Shown: one piece after another, positions 21,545 through 33,349 of the stretch | How positions within the stretch are numbered: the stretch's first letter is position 1 | How the letters are laid out: the number at the start of each line of letters is the position of its first letter | Origin: Akebia trifoliata | Lineage: Eukaryota > Streptophyta > Magnoliopsida > Ranunculales > Lardizabalaceae | NCBI GenBank assembly: GCA_017979445.1 | Contig: CM030710.1 | Coordinates: 11,952,248-12,016,247 of the forward strand | Direction: 5' to 3' | DNA: 64,000 nucleotides | Translations under genes and position numbers: made by a program | Notes under the pieces: generated by a model | Told to the model about the DNA's origin: nothing | What the model saw: only the letters and a program-made list of their open reading frames with translations | Databases searched by the model: none

Positions 21545-23478
21545 CCATGTAACTGTGGCCCCCTCGGCCTAAAAATAAATAACAGTACTCAGTGCACGCG
21601 CTAACATAATCTTAAATAAACATGCAACCTTTTCATTAATAACCTGGATATCCTTTCACCAACCTACATACAACATACAATGTAAAATGCAGACATCACT
21701 CTTCAAGTGTGACTCTGACATTTTACCGATCATCTCATTTTCCATTATTTTTAATTTTTCAAAGTAATTTTTGGCCTTTTTATCGAAAATCATCAAGTTT
21801 TATTCAAAACGTGGTCCCGACGATGCACAAGACCAAAGCTGTTAAAAACAAGAAAAGTTGGTAAAAATTTGACTAAGTGTCAGAAACTCAATTTTTCAAA
21901 GTTCTCAAAATTGAAAACGGATTTTCGAAAATGAAAGCCTCAAACACGAGATTTGACACCATATAAATTTTATAGCCTAATTCAAAGTAATGCGAAAGTT
22001 ATTACATCTTGAAAATTTGTCGAAAATGTCGAAATCTACGTTTTGTTCTTGAAACAAAAATTTGGATTTTGATACTTTGAGATTTGGATCTCGAAATCAT
22101 TCCTATTGTTCCAAAATGGGGGTAAAACCTTAATTTCATTAAAGAACTTAGGGTAAATTAAATAGGACATTTACTTAAATATTTTTAATGAAATAAAGGG
22201 TGAAAAATCATATACAAGTCATGAGGAAGACAACTCAAAAGCCAAAAGTAGTTTAAATCAAATTGTTCTGTCGATGGCAGAAACATGATTCTGTCAGTGG
22301 GACCGACAGAATGGCATTCAGCAAGTGTCAGTAGAACCGACAGCTCCTGTTGACAACACTGAACACATTCGCGAAATTTCGATCTTTCGATCCATTTTTC
22401 TGGTTTTTCATCCATTTTTCAAACCCTTCGATCCACCTATAAGTTTGTTATCAAAACATGATAAAAACATATCAAATCTCTAATTCTAATCATGAATTTA
22501 AAATCAACCACAAGATTTCTACAATTTATAGATACAGACAACAAGTTTTCTTAAAAACCTAAATGCACATTTTCGAAATCTAAGGTTACTACTAAGAATT
22601 AAAAGTCCCTTACCGTTGTGGACGCCAAGGGTATAAGCTAGTACTACAAATCAAGTTTGGATGGCTCGAGAGTTAAGGTTGGGCTGATTTTGATGCAAAA
22701 TGAGTGAGGGTTTGCAAGGTATCCGACAACGACGTTCTCCTTCTCCTCTATAATGAAAGATAGACCTAACTCCTAACTCGATGAAACCCTCGGATGGAGT
22801 GTGTTGAGGTTCACTCAAGCTACTCAGCTGATTTTTTATGGAGGATGGGAAAAATGAATGAAATGGATAACCAAAGATGGTGAAGTTGTAGCTCTCGTCG
22901 TGGCCGACAACTTTGCCTTCTTCGTCGAGGTTCAACTCGGCCTCGTTCACACTAGAATTTAATGGGAATGGGTAGAAATCCTTGGGTTGGGAAGTGCCTG
23001 TCGTTTGATTTTTTGGAGAAGAAGATAAATGAATAAAAAGAACCCAACTTTCTTTTAAATAAGAGGCTTGAGGGTAAACTAATAATTTCTTTTCATCATT
23101 TCTAGTTTTTGCGATAACTTGACTATTCGAACTCGAAAAATGACGAATGAATATTCCATTTCAAATAATTTTTCGTTACGGACTTAATAGTGTCATCAAA
23201 TTTTCCTAATTCTTACTCTAACAAAATTTCATTATTTTTGGTCCTACTTAAAGTAAAATTTGAGGGTTTTATAACTTTTTTCTCCAAATTTGAATTCGAA
23301 TTTGCTTACAAGCTAATGCATATATTCCGATCCTTTTGAATCTAATGGCTCGATTTTCTTTGAAATTTATCATAATAATATTCGAGTAGTTTACTCTAAG
23401 TCCCTCCTTCGATATTTTCTTCCAAATCTCACCATTCAATTTCCTCAAGATATTAGTTAAAAATTTGTGGGTGTTACA
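21545..23478 (-). mobile_element. C'-type LTR, split by element M
   Basis: On the minus strand it starts TGTAACACCCACAAATTT at 23478. Near 21545-21740 it matches the family C LTR (complement of the CATGCAAC block, then GTAAAATGCAGACATCAC). Between about 21760 and 23400 it is a distinct subfamily. No polypurine tract lies at its outer edge, so it is a 5' or solo LTR. The rest lies beyond M, outside the window. A 99-codon frame at 22651-22950 has no recognisable content and is probably chance. Confidence 0.65.
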
Positions 23479-25597
23479 CAATGTTTCAAATTCCTAATGA
23501 GCTATCCAATTGTACAAATTTAGCTAAGAAAACTGATCCACCATCTAAAGAAACTGTTGTTCAGGAAGACCAAGGATGAACTCTAATTTGTTAGTCACAT
23601 CAATTCCGACCACATTGATCTAACCTCGTACCCCATCTAACCTATCCGTTCACAAGATTATAAAGACTCTACATGTCTTACAACTTCCATTATCTTAGGA
23701 AATACGATGGTTGAGAACTATTTGGAAAAGGTGATGACATTAACAACTGAGGATAACGAGGGATGTTGATCATTTTAAAAAATCATTTTCATGTCTCAAC
23801 GATGATCAAAATCAGTCTGCTTATCATTTGGGGTGGGAAATCAATTGATGTATTTGTCAAATTAGATGTTAGAAATTTTTTTTAAAATCAGACCTTTTGA
23901 TAGGTCCAGTTGAAGACGTTAAACTTAGCGCTGCTTAGGAAGCAACCCATGTGCTTTTGTTTTAATAAGTAATGTAGTTAAAAAATAAACTTTCTTAAAA
24001 AAATAAAAAAAAAACTCCAACTCTAATCTCTTTTTTATTATCTTCCTCTTCAAGACAATTCTCAACTAAACCAATCAATCAGTGCTACTAGGACTACAGA
24101 CTGGTCAACAATTGTTGATTGAGTAACAGAGATATATATTGGCCTATATTAAGGAGAAGAAGGCACAGGTCACTGAAAGTTTGGATTCAGATTAGGATGG
24201 ATTTAATTCTTAGATTATAACGTTTTTAGGTTATTTCTTAATTCTTAGGTAGGATTTTATTTATGTAAAACTATTTCAAAAATTATAATTGTTAGAATTT
24301 TCAATTTTTTCAGATCAGTTGTAACAAGATTTTGTACATTAATGCCTAATCAGTTTTAGGTGTGATCTAATATTTTTCTTTCTTTCCTTGCTGCATGTAT
24401 ATTGAGGACAATATTTCATTTAGGTTTTGGGGTATTAAGTTAGCTCACAATTGCATTATATAGCATTCTAGTTTAGTTTCATGTTTCATTCTACTTTAGT
24501 TTCATGTTTTAAGAAAAAAAATTTTAAACAAAAAAAAATTCAAAAATATTTAACACTTTCAAAATATTTTCTTCAAAATCTTCGTATGTACCTTTTACTT
24601 ATAAATTTCAAATATCAGGTTTATGTCCTAAATTTTGTTTATAAGTTCTTTTTAGTTGTTCCTGATTAAGAAAATCATGAAAAAATTACTTTGAAAAATT
24701 CACTTTTGATTGAGTACATGGAAAAATAAGATTTTATGGAACAAGAGTTAACCCTCTTCTTTATCTAGAGTGTTAGGGGAAACCTAGTCAAGTGAACTAT
24801 GACTTCTTTGTCCTTTGGATGACTAGTTAGAAAAAAAATAGAACTGAGGATAATATGACTTGGACAGCAATCATAGGATTAAACTGAGTACCTTAAAAAG
24901 GGTTGCCTACTTTTTGTTAAAAAATACCAGAAAATAGTGAAGTATGAAAAAATTGAGAAAATAAAAGGTAGAAAGATGTGAAAAAACTCAAAGTAAAACA
25001 AAAAGGCCAGAACTAAAAAAGTACAAAAATGAAAAGAGTCCAATGAGACCAATTAGTTCAGTAGGATGACAACCATCAATGATAAAAACGTGGGTAAACT
25101 GGAATATCACAGATAAAGTCCCTTAGAAGTATTAAAGTGAACATCCACGCCTCTCACAATCCCAGACAGGATGCCTAGTTATGAGTTAAAACTTAGGTAG
25201 AACAGACCATTCTTAGCATTTAGGAGGTGAAATCTTGTTCTTAAAAAAATGTTATTTTAAAAAAAAATCAGAAAATCGCACAAGCACTCAAGTTTATCTT
25301 TGAAATTTTCTAAAATGAGGAATAAAAACTTAGAACTTTATTCAAACGTAAATGACCTTCGACTAATTTGTGAAATATCATTATGTTCGCCTTAAATACT
25401 TTGATTTTAATTTTGATATTTCTGTAAGGTATTGGAATTTTGTGGGTATATTTTCTGCATATCCTCACGGGTCAAACTCGTCCATTAGGGTTAACTTAAC
25501 GGTTCAAGAGCTTGCTGTATTCGCTAAATGTAGTCGAGGTCCCTGTGAAAGTGGCAGTTTTATTTTCTAGTGACTAAAAAAAATATAAGTTCGGGGG
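23479..25597 (+). mobile_element. 3' internal region of an Athila-like element
   Basis: No intact gene. The phrase TTAGCGCTGCTTAGGAAGCA followed by ACCCA at about 23926 resembles the end of pol and the following hairpin-like block common in Athila-type Ty3-gypsy elements. ATTGAGGACAAT near 24400 and TTTTGGGGTATT just after it resemble its 3' untranslated region. It ends with a purine-rich AAGTTCGGGGG before an LTR at 25598. The family call is tentative; short frames (24481-24669, 25370-25570) are unrecognised. Confidence 0.45.
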
Positions 25598-26790
25598 TGT
25601 GATGAGTCTATCGAACACTAAATTATACGCACGTTTCCTAGACATTTATCTTGATTTTTACCCCTATTTCTCCGTATTAATGTAATAATCACTATAAGCC
25701 TTGAAACACCATGTTGCATGTTTATTATGTTTAATTCTACATAAATAAATTCATTTACTAGATAAATCTAATTACGTGTGTTTATTGTGTAAAAAATCAA
25801 CATTTTGGAATCAAAATCTCAAGGTAAAAGCATTTAGACCCACTTTGGAATGTCCTAATCCTTAACGCATGTTCTCATCTTTTATTTTTTTGTGCAAAGA
25901 AAAGTGGAGACTACTTTTAGACTACACACATTTTTCTCTATAAATAGAGTTTCAATCTCTAGAGAAACACTCCTCACTCTTGGTTTTCTTATCTAAGACT
26001 CCTTTAATCTAAAGTTCTTAGTCTCTTTTATTATATTTTTGTATTTTTATCTTCTAGTTATTTTCTTTTTGGCTAAATAGTCTTGTAAGAAGTAGAAGAA
26101 GAAGAATTTGTAAGTTTCTCCATGAAATGAAGAAAAGTTCTTTCATCTCTTATCTTTCCTCTCTTGCAATGACATTAGGCTAAGCTCCCCTCCATTGGAG
26201 AGTGGAAAATCCTAGAGCAAGTTATTGTATTATTTTTAGTTTATGTCTTTCTTTTATCTAAAATGTTCATGAATTCTCTTTAAAATTTCTTGCACCTTTC
26301 ATTCTTAATATAGATACTTTATGCTTAGATTAAATCAAGATAAAGTATGCTTACACTAGATAATTGGTAATAGAAAGTTCAAGGAATTCTACTTTGTTTA
26401 TGTTCCCTCATTAGATTTCATTTGCTAAACTTTCTGATCTAAGGAGCTAACACTTAGCCCTTACGATTGAGTTATAAAAAGGCTAGGGACAAGGAATTGC
26501 TCATCAACATGTTATATGTAGACCACCTTCAATGGTATTTTAATTTCATAAGTTTACTTATTTTTAACTTCATTTATTTTGGTTAATTTTCCAGCAACTT
26601 TAAATTTTCTTGATAAGTTCAAAAATACAAAGAAAAATAATTTTAATTCCTTTTGGTTAATTCGAATTTTAATATCTTAGTTTAACTCTACTCCTCCTTT
26701 CTCTTGGGCTCAATCCCCTACTTGCCCCACAAGTAAGGTAAAAGTAAGATTAATATTAACTTCGATGGGAAGAATAACGATAGTCCCATC
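25598..26790 (+). repeat. Athila-like 3' LTR
   Basis: Starts TGTGATGAGTCTATCG after a G-rich tract. A TATA box TATAAATA lies at 25939-25946. Downstream is the block GACATTAGGCTAAGCTCCCC, typical of R/U5 of Athila-type LTRs, and many T-rich stretches. The right end is not sharp; sequence related to family C gag begins at about 26800. About 1.2 kb. Confidence 0.5.
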
Positions 26791-26799
26791 AGCCCATTC

Positions 26800-27478
26800 T
26801 GTCAAGAATGAAAAAGTTGTTTATTACTAGATTCCCTATTATAATAGTAGTTAATACTTCCATGAGAAGGATGTTGGCATAGTTCTGAGAACTGTCTTGC
26901 TTCTGATCAATAAAAAAATTTACTGAACTTGTAGGTTAGGAAATATGTAAGGAAATAGAATGCAATTAGACCATTGACAAGGAGTCAAACTGGTGGGAAA
27001 GTCTACCTGGGTCTAGTAAACTTACTAAGATATAACGATTGATAAAAGTAGTCTCTGAGTTATCCTAGAGTCAGGCTCGTATGGAAAGAAGACAATCAGA
27101 TATGTTTAAAGCTCAAATGGTCATATGGTAAGTCAACTAACAAAAAGATTATAGAGGATTGAAAAAAGGCTCAACCACCATTTTAAGGATAAATCCCAAA
27201 AGAATCAAGGAATAAATATCCCACTACAGGGAGGACTATGAAAAGAAATAAGGATAGTATAATCACTGCCTCAAAGCCTAGTAGAAGAAAGGTAGTTAGG
27301 ATCCAATAAGAGGCAAATAATTACAAAACTAGTAAATTCGCGAGGATAAAAATCATACAAAAAAGTGAGACTATAGAAATACCCCCTTAAGAGATGAAAG
27401 AGTTTTACAAGAAAGAACAACATATAATATTAAATCAGTCAAAAGAAAGAGTAGTGACATGTTACAAATGTCGTAATT
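26800..27478 (+). pseudogene. gag fragment of family C element C2, left part
   Basis: Similar to 31440-31795 of element C1, ending in a partial zinc knuckle in which the first two cysteines (CYKC) are kept. All frames are broken. At about 27478 the match to C1 stops and CACTA transposase sequence begins. C2 resumes at 43980, at the point about 20 bases further on in C1's order, so C2 was split by the CACTA element and a little was lost at this junction. No 5' LTR or primer site of C2 is seen to the left. Confidence 0.6.
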
Positions 27479-27922
27479 TCTAATTGGTCTATTGAACCAT
27501 GTCTCAACATTATGTAGATATCTTGAATAGAATGTGAGACAGTCCTCAGCCAAGTATCTTTTAGCTATGGATCCTTCTGGTTGAGATCTATTTCGCACAT
27601 AAGATTTTAATCTGTACAAATACCTATATAAAAATAAACATAATTTATATGAGATAATTGTTTGAAAGCAATTTGAACTAAAATCATAATTACTTTTAAT
27701 AGTACGTACCTTTCGATTAGATACATCCAACGATACTGAACAGGACCACCTAATATTACTTCTTTAGCCAAATGGATTGGTAGATGCACCATAATGTCGA
27801 AGAATGTAGGTGAAAAAATTCGTTTTAAATTGCACAACGTGAACGCAATGCGTTCCTCAAATTGTTGCAACTCCTGAACATTACATACTTTGCTACATAA
27901 TTCACGGAAGAAACTACACAAT
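27479..27922 (-). pseudogene. tnp2: TNP2-like transposase, distal part
   Basis: The minus-strand frames contain ELCSFFRELCSKV, FSPTFFDIMVHLPIHLAKE and LGGPVQYRWMYLIERY, then VRNRSQPEGSIAKRYLAED and WFNRPIRN. These are hallmark blocks of the C-terminal half of plant CACTA TNP2 proteins, which cut the transposon at its ends. A frame shift lies between the first and later blocks. The upstream half is at 37613-39690, beyond nested element C1. The very C-terminus is missing at the junction with C2. Confidence 0.85.
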
Positions 27923-27927
27923 TCAAT
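27923..27927. repeat. Target site duplication TCAAT, left copy
   Basis: Directly precedes LTR C1 at 27928; the second copy is 37613-37617. Sits inside the TNP2 coding sequence. Confidence 0.95.
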
Positions 27928-28581
27928 TGTAACACCCCGAATTTTTAATTTGTATCTCGAGGAAAAAAATAAATAGTGGAATTTTAAGAAAATCTTGAAA
28001 GTGGGACTTATGGTAAAACTGTAGGACCTTGTTCTGATCATTTTTAATGGAATCTGACCTACACCCATTAGATTCAAAATGATCGAAAAACATAGTTTAG
28101 CCTGTAAGCACGCTCAAATGCGAGTCCGAATATAAAAGTTACAAAATCCTCGATTACCGGGTCGGACCAGGCTAAAACAGTGACTTTTTGTTAGAGTAAT
28201 AATTTTTAAAATTCGATCATACCATTGGATTCATAACGAAAAATTATTCAACATGGACTATTTATTTGTCATTTTTGGAGATCAGGAAGTTGAATTATCG
28301 CCAAAAACGAAAACGACATCAAGTTTAGGGGTCACGTCAGGCCAAAAATGTAAATTTTTGATGGAGACATAATTTGTAGAAATTGACTATACCATTAGAT
28401 CCGGAACGAAAAATTAGACGAAATAGAGTATTCGTTTGTCAGTTTTGGAGACCGAATGACCAAGTTATCATCGATCAAAACAATAGGCGAAATACCGAAT
28501 TCGTCCCAAATATTATTTAAATAATATTTTTAATTTTTTTTATATAACTCATCTTCCCCAACGCGTCATATGGCCGAGACA

Positions 28582-28588
28582 TATAAAA
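28582..28588 (+). promoter_or_regulatory. Possible TATA box of the family C LTR
   Basis: TATAAAA within GAGACATATAAAACG, kept in both LTRs of C1 (second copy near 35120) and followed by a sharp rise in CG content. Transcription start is inferred, not shown. Confidence 0.4.
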
Positions 28589-28690
28589 CGAAAATTTGTT
28601 TTTTTTCTCCGATTTTTCCACTTCAGATCTCTCGCAAACGGTCCATTTTCGACGATCGCCGCAGAAGAGAAAAAGGTCCGCAGCTACGTT

Positions 28691-29030
28691 CTCTACAAAA
28701 CCCACCCAACCTTTCTTCGTTTCACTTTCTATTTCATCCAATATCGTCAAAAATCAGCCGTATTTGGATACGGAAATTTCGAAACTTTGACCTCGGATTT
28801 CGTCCGTTTCGGGGTCAAACCGTTTTCGACGCAGAAGGGAGAAACGCCCGCAGCCTCATTCTCTACATAACCCAACCAAATTCCTTCCGTTTTCTCGTAT
28901 TTTTCACCCCGTATAGTCAAAAATCAGCCGTATTTTTATACGGAGATTTTCGTAACTTCGACCTCGATTTTCATCGATTTCGGGGTCAAACCGCCTTTCG
29001 CCGTAGAAGGGAGAAGAGACGAGTACACAT
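28691..29030 (+). repeat. 170-bp direct duplication inside the family C LTR
   Basis: Two diverged units start CTCTACAAAACCCA at 28691 and CTCTACATAACCCA at 28861; each contains TCAAAAATCAGCCGTATTT and TTTCGGGGTCAAACCG. Part of a third unit precedes them. The same duplication is in the LTRs at 35226, 53000 and 59580. Confidence 0.8.
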
Positions 29031-31109
29031 CGAGATCTTCGAAACCACCAAGCCAGTTTCGAAAATCAGCCACTTCGAAGTTCGGTCCGCCTCGATTTTC
29101 GTCGCGATCGCCTCGATTTCCGCACACACGCTTTGATCCTTTCGCCTAGACATTGTAAGGAACTCTGAATTTCTATTAATAATCATAGATTGTGAAAATT
29201 GCATTTAGGATTTTATTGGAAAAATTTGGATGTATTTTCGAAATATAGAATTCTTTGTTTATTTCAAAATTCACGCCAGAAATTGCATGTTTGATATGTT
29301 TAATTGTATTTTTAACAAATTATACGTGGGTAGAGTATTTTAACGGGTTATTGCCATAAATTGGGTCTTGTGCACTGCTCGGACCCCGTTTTGATATGAA
29401 ATTTGTATCTTTTTTTCAATATTATTGATAGAAATAAATTCTATAGTTGAAAAATGTGATTTAATATTCAATGAACTCATATTGAGTTGATGAATATCAG
29501 AAAATAGATATTTTATGAAGAGATTGAAAACTGTAAAAGTCGAAAAAAGGGAAAAAGGGTATGAAACGGTAAAACGTCAGAGTCACACCCGAGGGGTGAT
29601 GTCTGCATTTTACGTTGTTGTGTTGTATGCAGGTTGGTGAACGGATATCCAGGGATAATGTTACTGGTTGCATGTTTATTTACTTTCTGTTAGCGCGAGG
29701 CGCTCTGTTATGTTATTTATTTTAGGCCGGGTGGCCACACTTGCATGGTAGGAAACTGGATATCTATTCTTAACCTTGTATTGTTAATTTCTCTTTTGTT
29801 TTCAAATGAAAATAATATATATGTAGCTATTTTGTGAGCTGTTAAAGAATTTGTGAATGCCTGAAGGGATAGTGCGTCATATCATCTGGAGTGGTGTACT
29901 ATCCTGGGATGTACGGTAGGGACCACCAAACTCATACGTGGTATGGGACGCGTATGAGAGTGGAGTCACAACTGGAATCCGGGTTTATTCCTCTCTATCT
30001 TTACCAGTGAACTTGTAATGTAAAGGTGGTCGTATACGAATGGTTTGTATATTTGGGAATCACTTGCACGCCTGATAGGCATAGACGAAGATGATTAGTC
30101 AGTGATCACTAACAATCTATAGTAGTCGAACGTTCTGACACATCGAAAAGAGACCCATTGCTTACGGTCACGTCAAACGGCCAGCCTGAGCCGGATAAAT
30201 GGTCAACCAAACGTGGTAAGGGCAGCGACCGCCCACAAAATCAGGAACTAAAAGCCAGAAAGAATTGTAACATCATGTCCCGACTGGGAGCGATCCAGTC
30301 GTGAATCCCAACTCTCTAATTCCAATCTCCCAATACTCCACCATCGTGTATTATCTATCTGTTGGCTTATTTTGATATATAAAATGAAATGCATGTTTAT
30401 TGTTTCCATTTGATCAATTAGATTTGTATAAAAAGAGAATGTTATAGTGAGTACTGCTGATGCTGATCGATGTAATGTGAGTTTTAAAATGTTTAGTTGC
30501 TCATCCCTGGCTATATGTACCAGTTAATCGTAGTTTTCTTCTGTAAAACTTTATTTATTTTAATGATTCAGTATGTTTATTCGTTCATGTTAGGAGAGGT
30601 TATTGGCAGAAATTGTTATTTTCCTTACTTACTGGGTAACCATTGTTACTCACACCCTTTCCTTCTCCTCCATTTTTTTAGTTTCAGATCCGAAGCTTAG
30701 CGAGGCAAGGAATAGAACATGAGTGAGAATCATCTGGTGGGTCAGATAGACAGCCAGAGTCCGTCACCTGGTAAGTATTGGAGTTATACTCCATTTGTTC
30801 TAGGAGTATTATAGATTTGTATTGAGCGTTAGGACTCTTGTTAGAGTGAGAAAATTTTGTATAATCCCGTAAATTTTCTTTCTTCTTCCGCACTCTGATA
30901 ATTCGTACGTTATTAGACGTGTATAAGCTTCCGCTAGTATTATATTTTGTATATGTATGCAGGATTGTATGTCGTTTATCAGGTGCAGGTTGAATCGCCT
31001 TGGAATGCTAATATAAACAGAGGAGACCATGCCGAAATTTCGAGGTGCCACCTCGTACCTTGAAATCTGACATGGGGATTTGTGTTAGCGTTCGGCGGGG
31101 CGCCACAGA

Positions 31110-31121
31110 TGGTATCAGAGC
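31110..31121 (+). promoter_or_regulatory. Primer binding site of C1 (initiator tRNA-Met)
   Basis: TGGTATCAGAGC, complementary to the 3' end of plant initiator tRNA-Met, two bases after the LTR end. Confidence 0.9.
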
Positions 31122-31429
31122 ATAGTATTAGATTCGTATGGGATACTGATCTGCTATGTTTTGAAGAGTTAGCTGATACCACATATATTAGAGCGATAAT
31201 CATAGAGTGTCACTAGGAATTCGGTATCCGAGCTCATTAGTAATTCCGTATTGGAATTATGAGTTCTTCCGTGTCTAGATGTTTATAGAGCCTTGTAAGC
31301 CTAAGGTAGGATTCTAAGTTTATTCTTTAGTAATGGAAATGGAGTCCATTACTAAGTTCCAATCTATGATAGTAATTCATAGTTACGTAAGTGTTGCTTT
31401 GGCCTTATTATGATAAGTGCCTTAATACG

Positions 31430-33140
31430 GATGAACATAAGCTAGAGGAATGGACAAGGTAAAGGCCAAAACGCAACAGAGACAAGATAGGTTCTGGATC
31501 AGACATTTGACCTGATATCACAACTAATACCATTCATCGGATAGGTGGATGAGTCTCATGATAAGTTTAGAGAAGAAATATGAATAATGCAACCACCAAC
31601 ACCTCGAAGCCAAATGGAAGAAAGGCAATTAGCGACAAATAGTTACGAAACTAACAAATTTATAGGAAAATAACAATAAGTGGGGAGTGATATTATAGAC
31701 ATACCAACTCAATGGATGGAAGAATTTTATAAGAAATAACATATACTACTAAATCAGTTGAAAAGAAGAGTTCGGTTATATTACGAATGTGGTAAATTGG
31801 GATATAAAGGAGAACAATGTTTGGGTTAATATCAATCAATTAAGGATGCGTGCCTCAAAAAGATGCTAGAGAAACCAATTGAAGGAACAATAAGACCATC
31901 AGATTTAAATAAATTTGATAACATATTCGTGCCATCCCGAACAGACAATACTAATAATCGAAAGCGAGAAATGGTATAAGACTTATTACAATTGCAAAGT
32001 GCACCCTTAAATCCAAGAAATGAGGAAGCGTTGGACTTATTCTCAAGAGACTTATATTATTTTACCTTAGTGACTACTTCCACAAGTCATACCTTTGAAG
32101 AACAAGAGAGTTCCCTAGCCTAAAGGACAGGTAAATCCAAGGATGTGGTTGTAGAATTTTCAACGATTATGTCTATCAAGATTTGGGGACTTTTTCGATC
32201 TGATTGAGGTCAATAAGTGAGTTTTGAAGAACTGAAAGATTTTGAGTGTCATGTAATGCCGAAGAGATCAATGGGTGACGGTGATTACATTCTAGTTGGA
32301 CGAGGATACCAATCATTAGTAACGTTTTGAGATGAATGTATTGGGAGATGGATTGTTTGAGTGGGTATAATTCGAGAGGATAGGTTTATATCCGAGACTG
32401 CTCGAGAAATCAAGCACCAGGAGTTTTTGAGATTAGTGCAGGGTAATCTATCGATTACAAACCATATATGATGTTCACTAGGTTGTCACGATATGCACTC
32501 GAGCTTATCCTGACAGATTTGTAGAAGGCCCGTAGATTCTTTAGAAGACTATAACCCTACCTAAGGGCCAAGAGATCGATGATTGAGATTATCAATTATA
32601 GAAATACGGTAAATCGAGCTTAAAGGATAAAATGAGAGGAGATAGAGTTTCAGACCTCCAAGGGGCAAATGAGTTGACCTTAGATTTCTTTTCTTCCCAG
32701 ATCAGATTCGGCTAAGAGGCCGATGTATTCGAGGCTAATCTTCCTCGGATCAGTGTATCCACAATATAGAACTCCTCCACTATCAAGTTGTAGAGTTTCC
32801 CAATCTTCGAATTATAGAGTAGTTGGAGCTCAATGATGCCAACAAGGCCAAAGGAATCAATAAGGTAGGCTCAGAGCCTACAAACCCCAGTCTACCAACT
32901 GCCTACTCCACAGAGAACTATGAAGACAAAATCATTGACATTGTTACGTGTGTGACCAGGTGGGACATATCAAGAGAGAATGTCCTTTATCACAAGCGCG
33001 AGCAAAGATTGTGACCTAGGAGAAAGTACCTGTCTCCAACAAAGTTTTGGAAAGTACAATTTCTAATTATAATGTTAGAACGTGGAGTTTTACTCAATAT
33101 TGGTTCCTCTAGATTATATAATTTTGTAAAGAGTTTGCAC
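31430..33140 (+). pseudogene. gag and protease remnants of C1
   Basis: A decayed zinc knuckle at about 31779-31820 reads YYECGKLGYKGEQC, with the first Cys and the His lost. A gag capsid block follows at about 32370-32570 (FISETAREIKHQEFLRLVQG, then FTRLSRYALEL and KARRF). An intact knuckle CYVCDQVGHIKREC (C-X2-C-X4-H-X4-C) is at 32942-32983, inside the open frame 32823-33014. At about 33085-33125 a LLNIGSSRL block stands where a protease would have Asp-Ser/Thr-Gly. Stops and frame shifts break all parts. The order knuckle, capsid, knuckle is unusual and is shared with C3. Confidence 0.6.
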
Positions 33141-33349
33141 CCTTGCTAGAGCTAGAAACTACTAACACAGGTCAAGTAATGAAATTATTTATACATTGGG
33201 ATGCCTTACGAAGAAAGAATAAAATTTTTGGAAGATCATTTAAGAACTTGCAAAATAGGTATTAGAACAATTGTAAAGTGTGAAAAGACAAGTGATGTTC
33301 AATTGGTACGCTAGTCTTTATATCAATAGTCTAGTCAATTACTCGTATA

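Larger units (their letters stand above)
27928..31107 (+). repeat. 5' LTR of C1
   Basis: 3180 bases from TGTAACACCCCGAATTT to GGCGGGGCGCCACA. It has a possible TATA box at 28582, a GC-richer segment with a 170-bp duplication at 28691-29030, two short hairpins with a GAG loop (29586-29598 and 29692-29704), and the primer site just after its end. The 188-codon frame 28570-29136 is discussed under rejected items. Confidence 0.95.

Noticed and set aside
22651..22950. 99-codon frame in the C' LTR as a host gene
   Set aside because: Lies wholly inside LTR sequence, no domain, and related LTR pieces do not keep it open.
27218..27230. CCCACTACAGGG as the missing left CACTA terminus
   Set aside because: It lies within C2 gag sequence, beyond the point where C2 homology resumes, and does not continue like the right terminus (CACTACAAAAAA).
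28570..29136. 188-codon open frame in the C1 5' LTR (and 184 codons at 59249-59803 in C3)
   Set aside because: The frames that stay open differ between copies and switch at single-base gaps. The region is GC-richer and stop-poor in several frames, and the frame lies across the 170-bp duplication. Best explained by composition, not coding.
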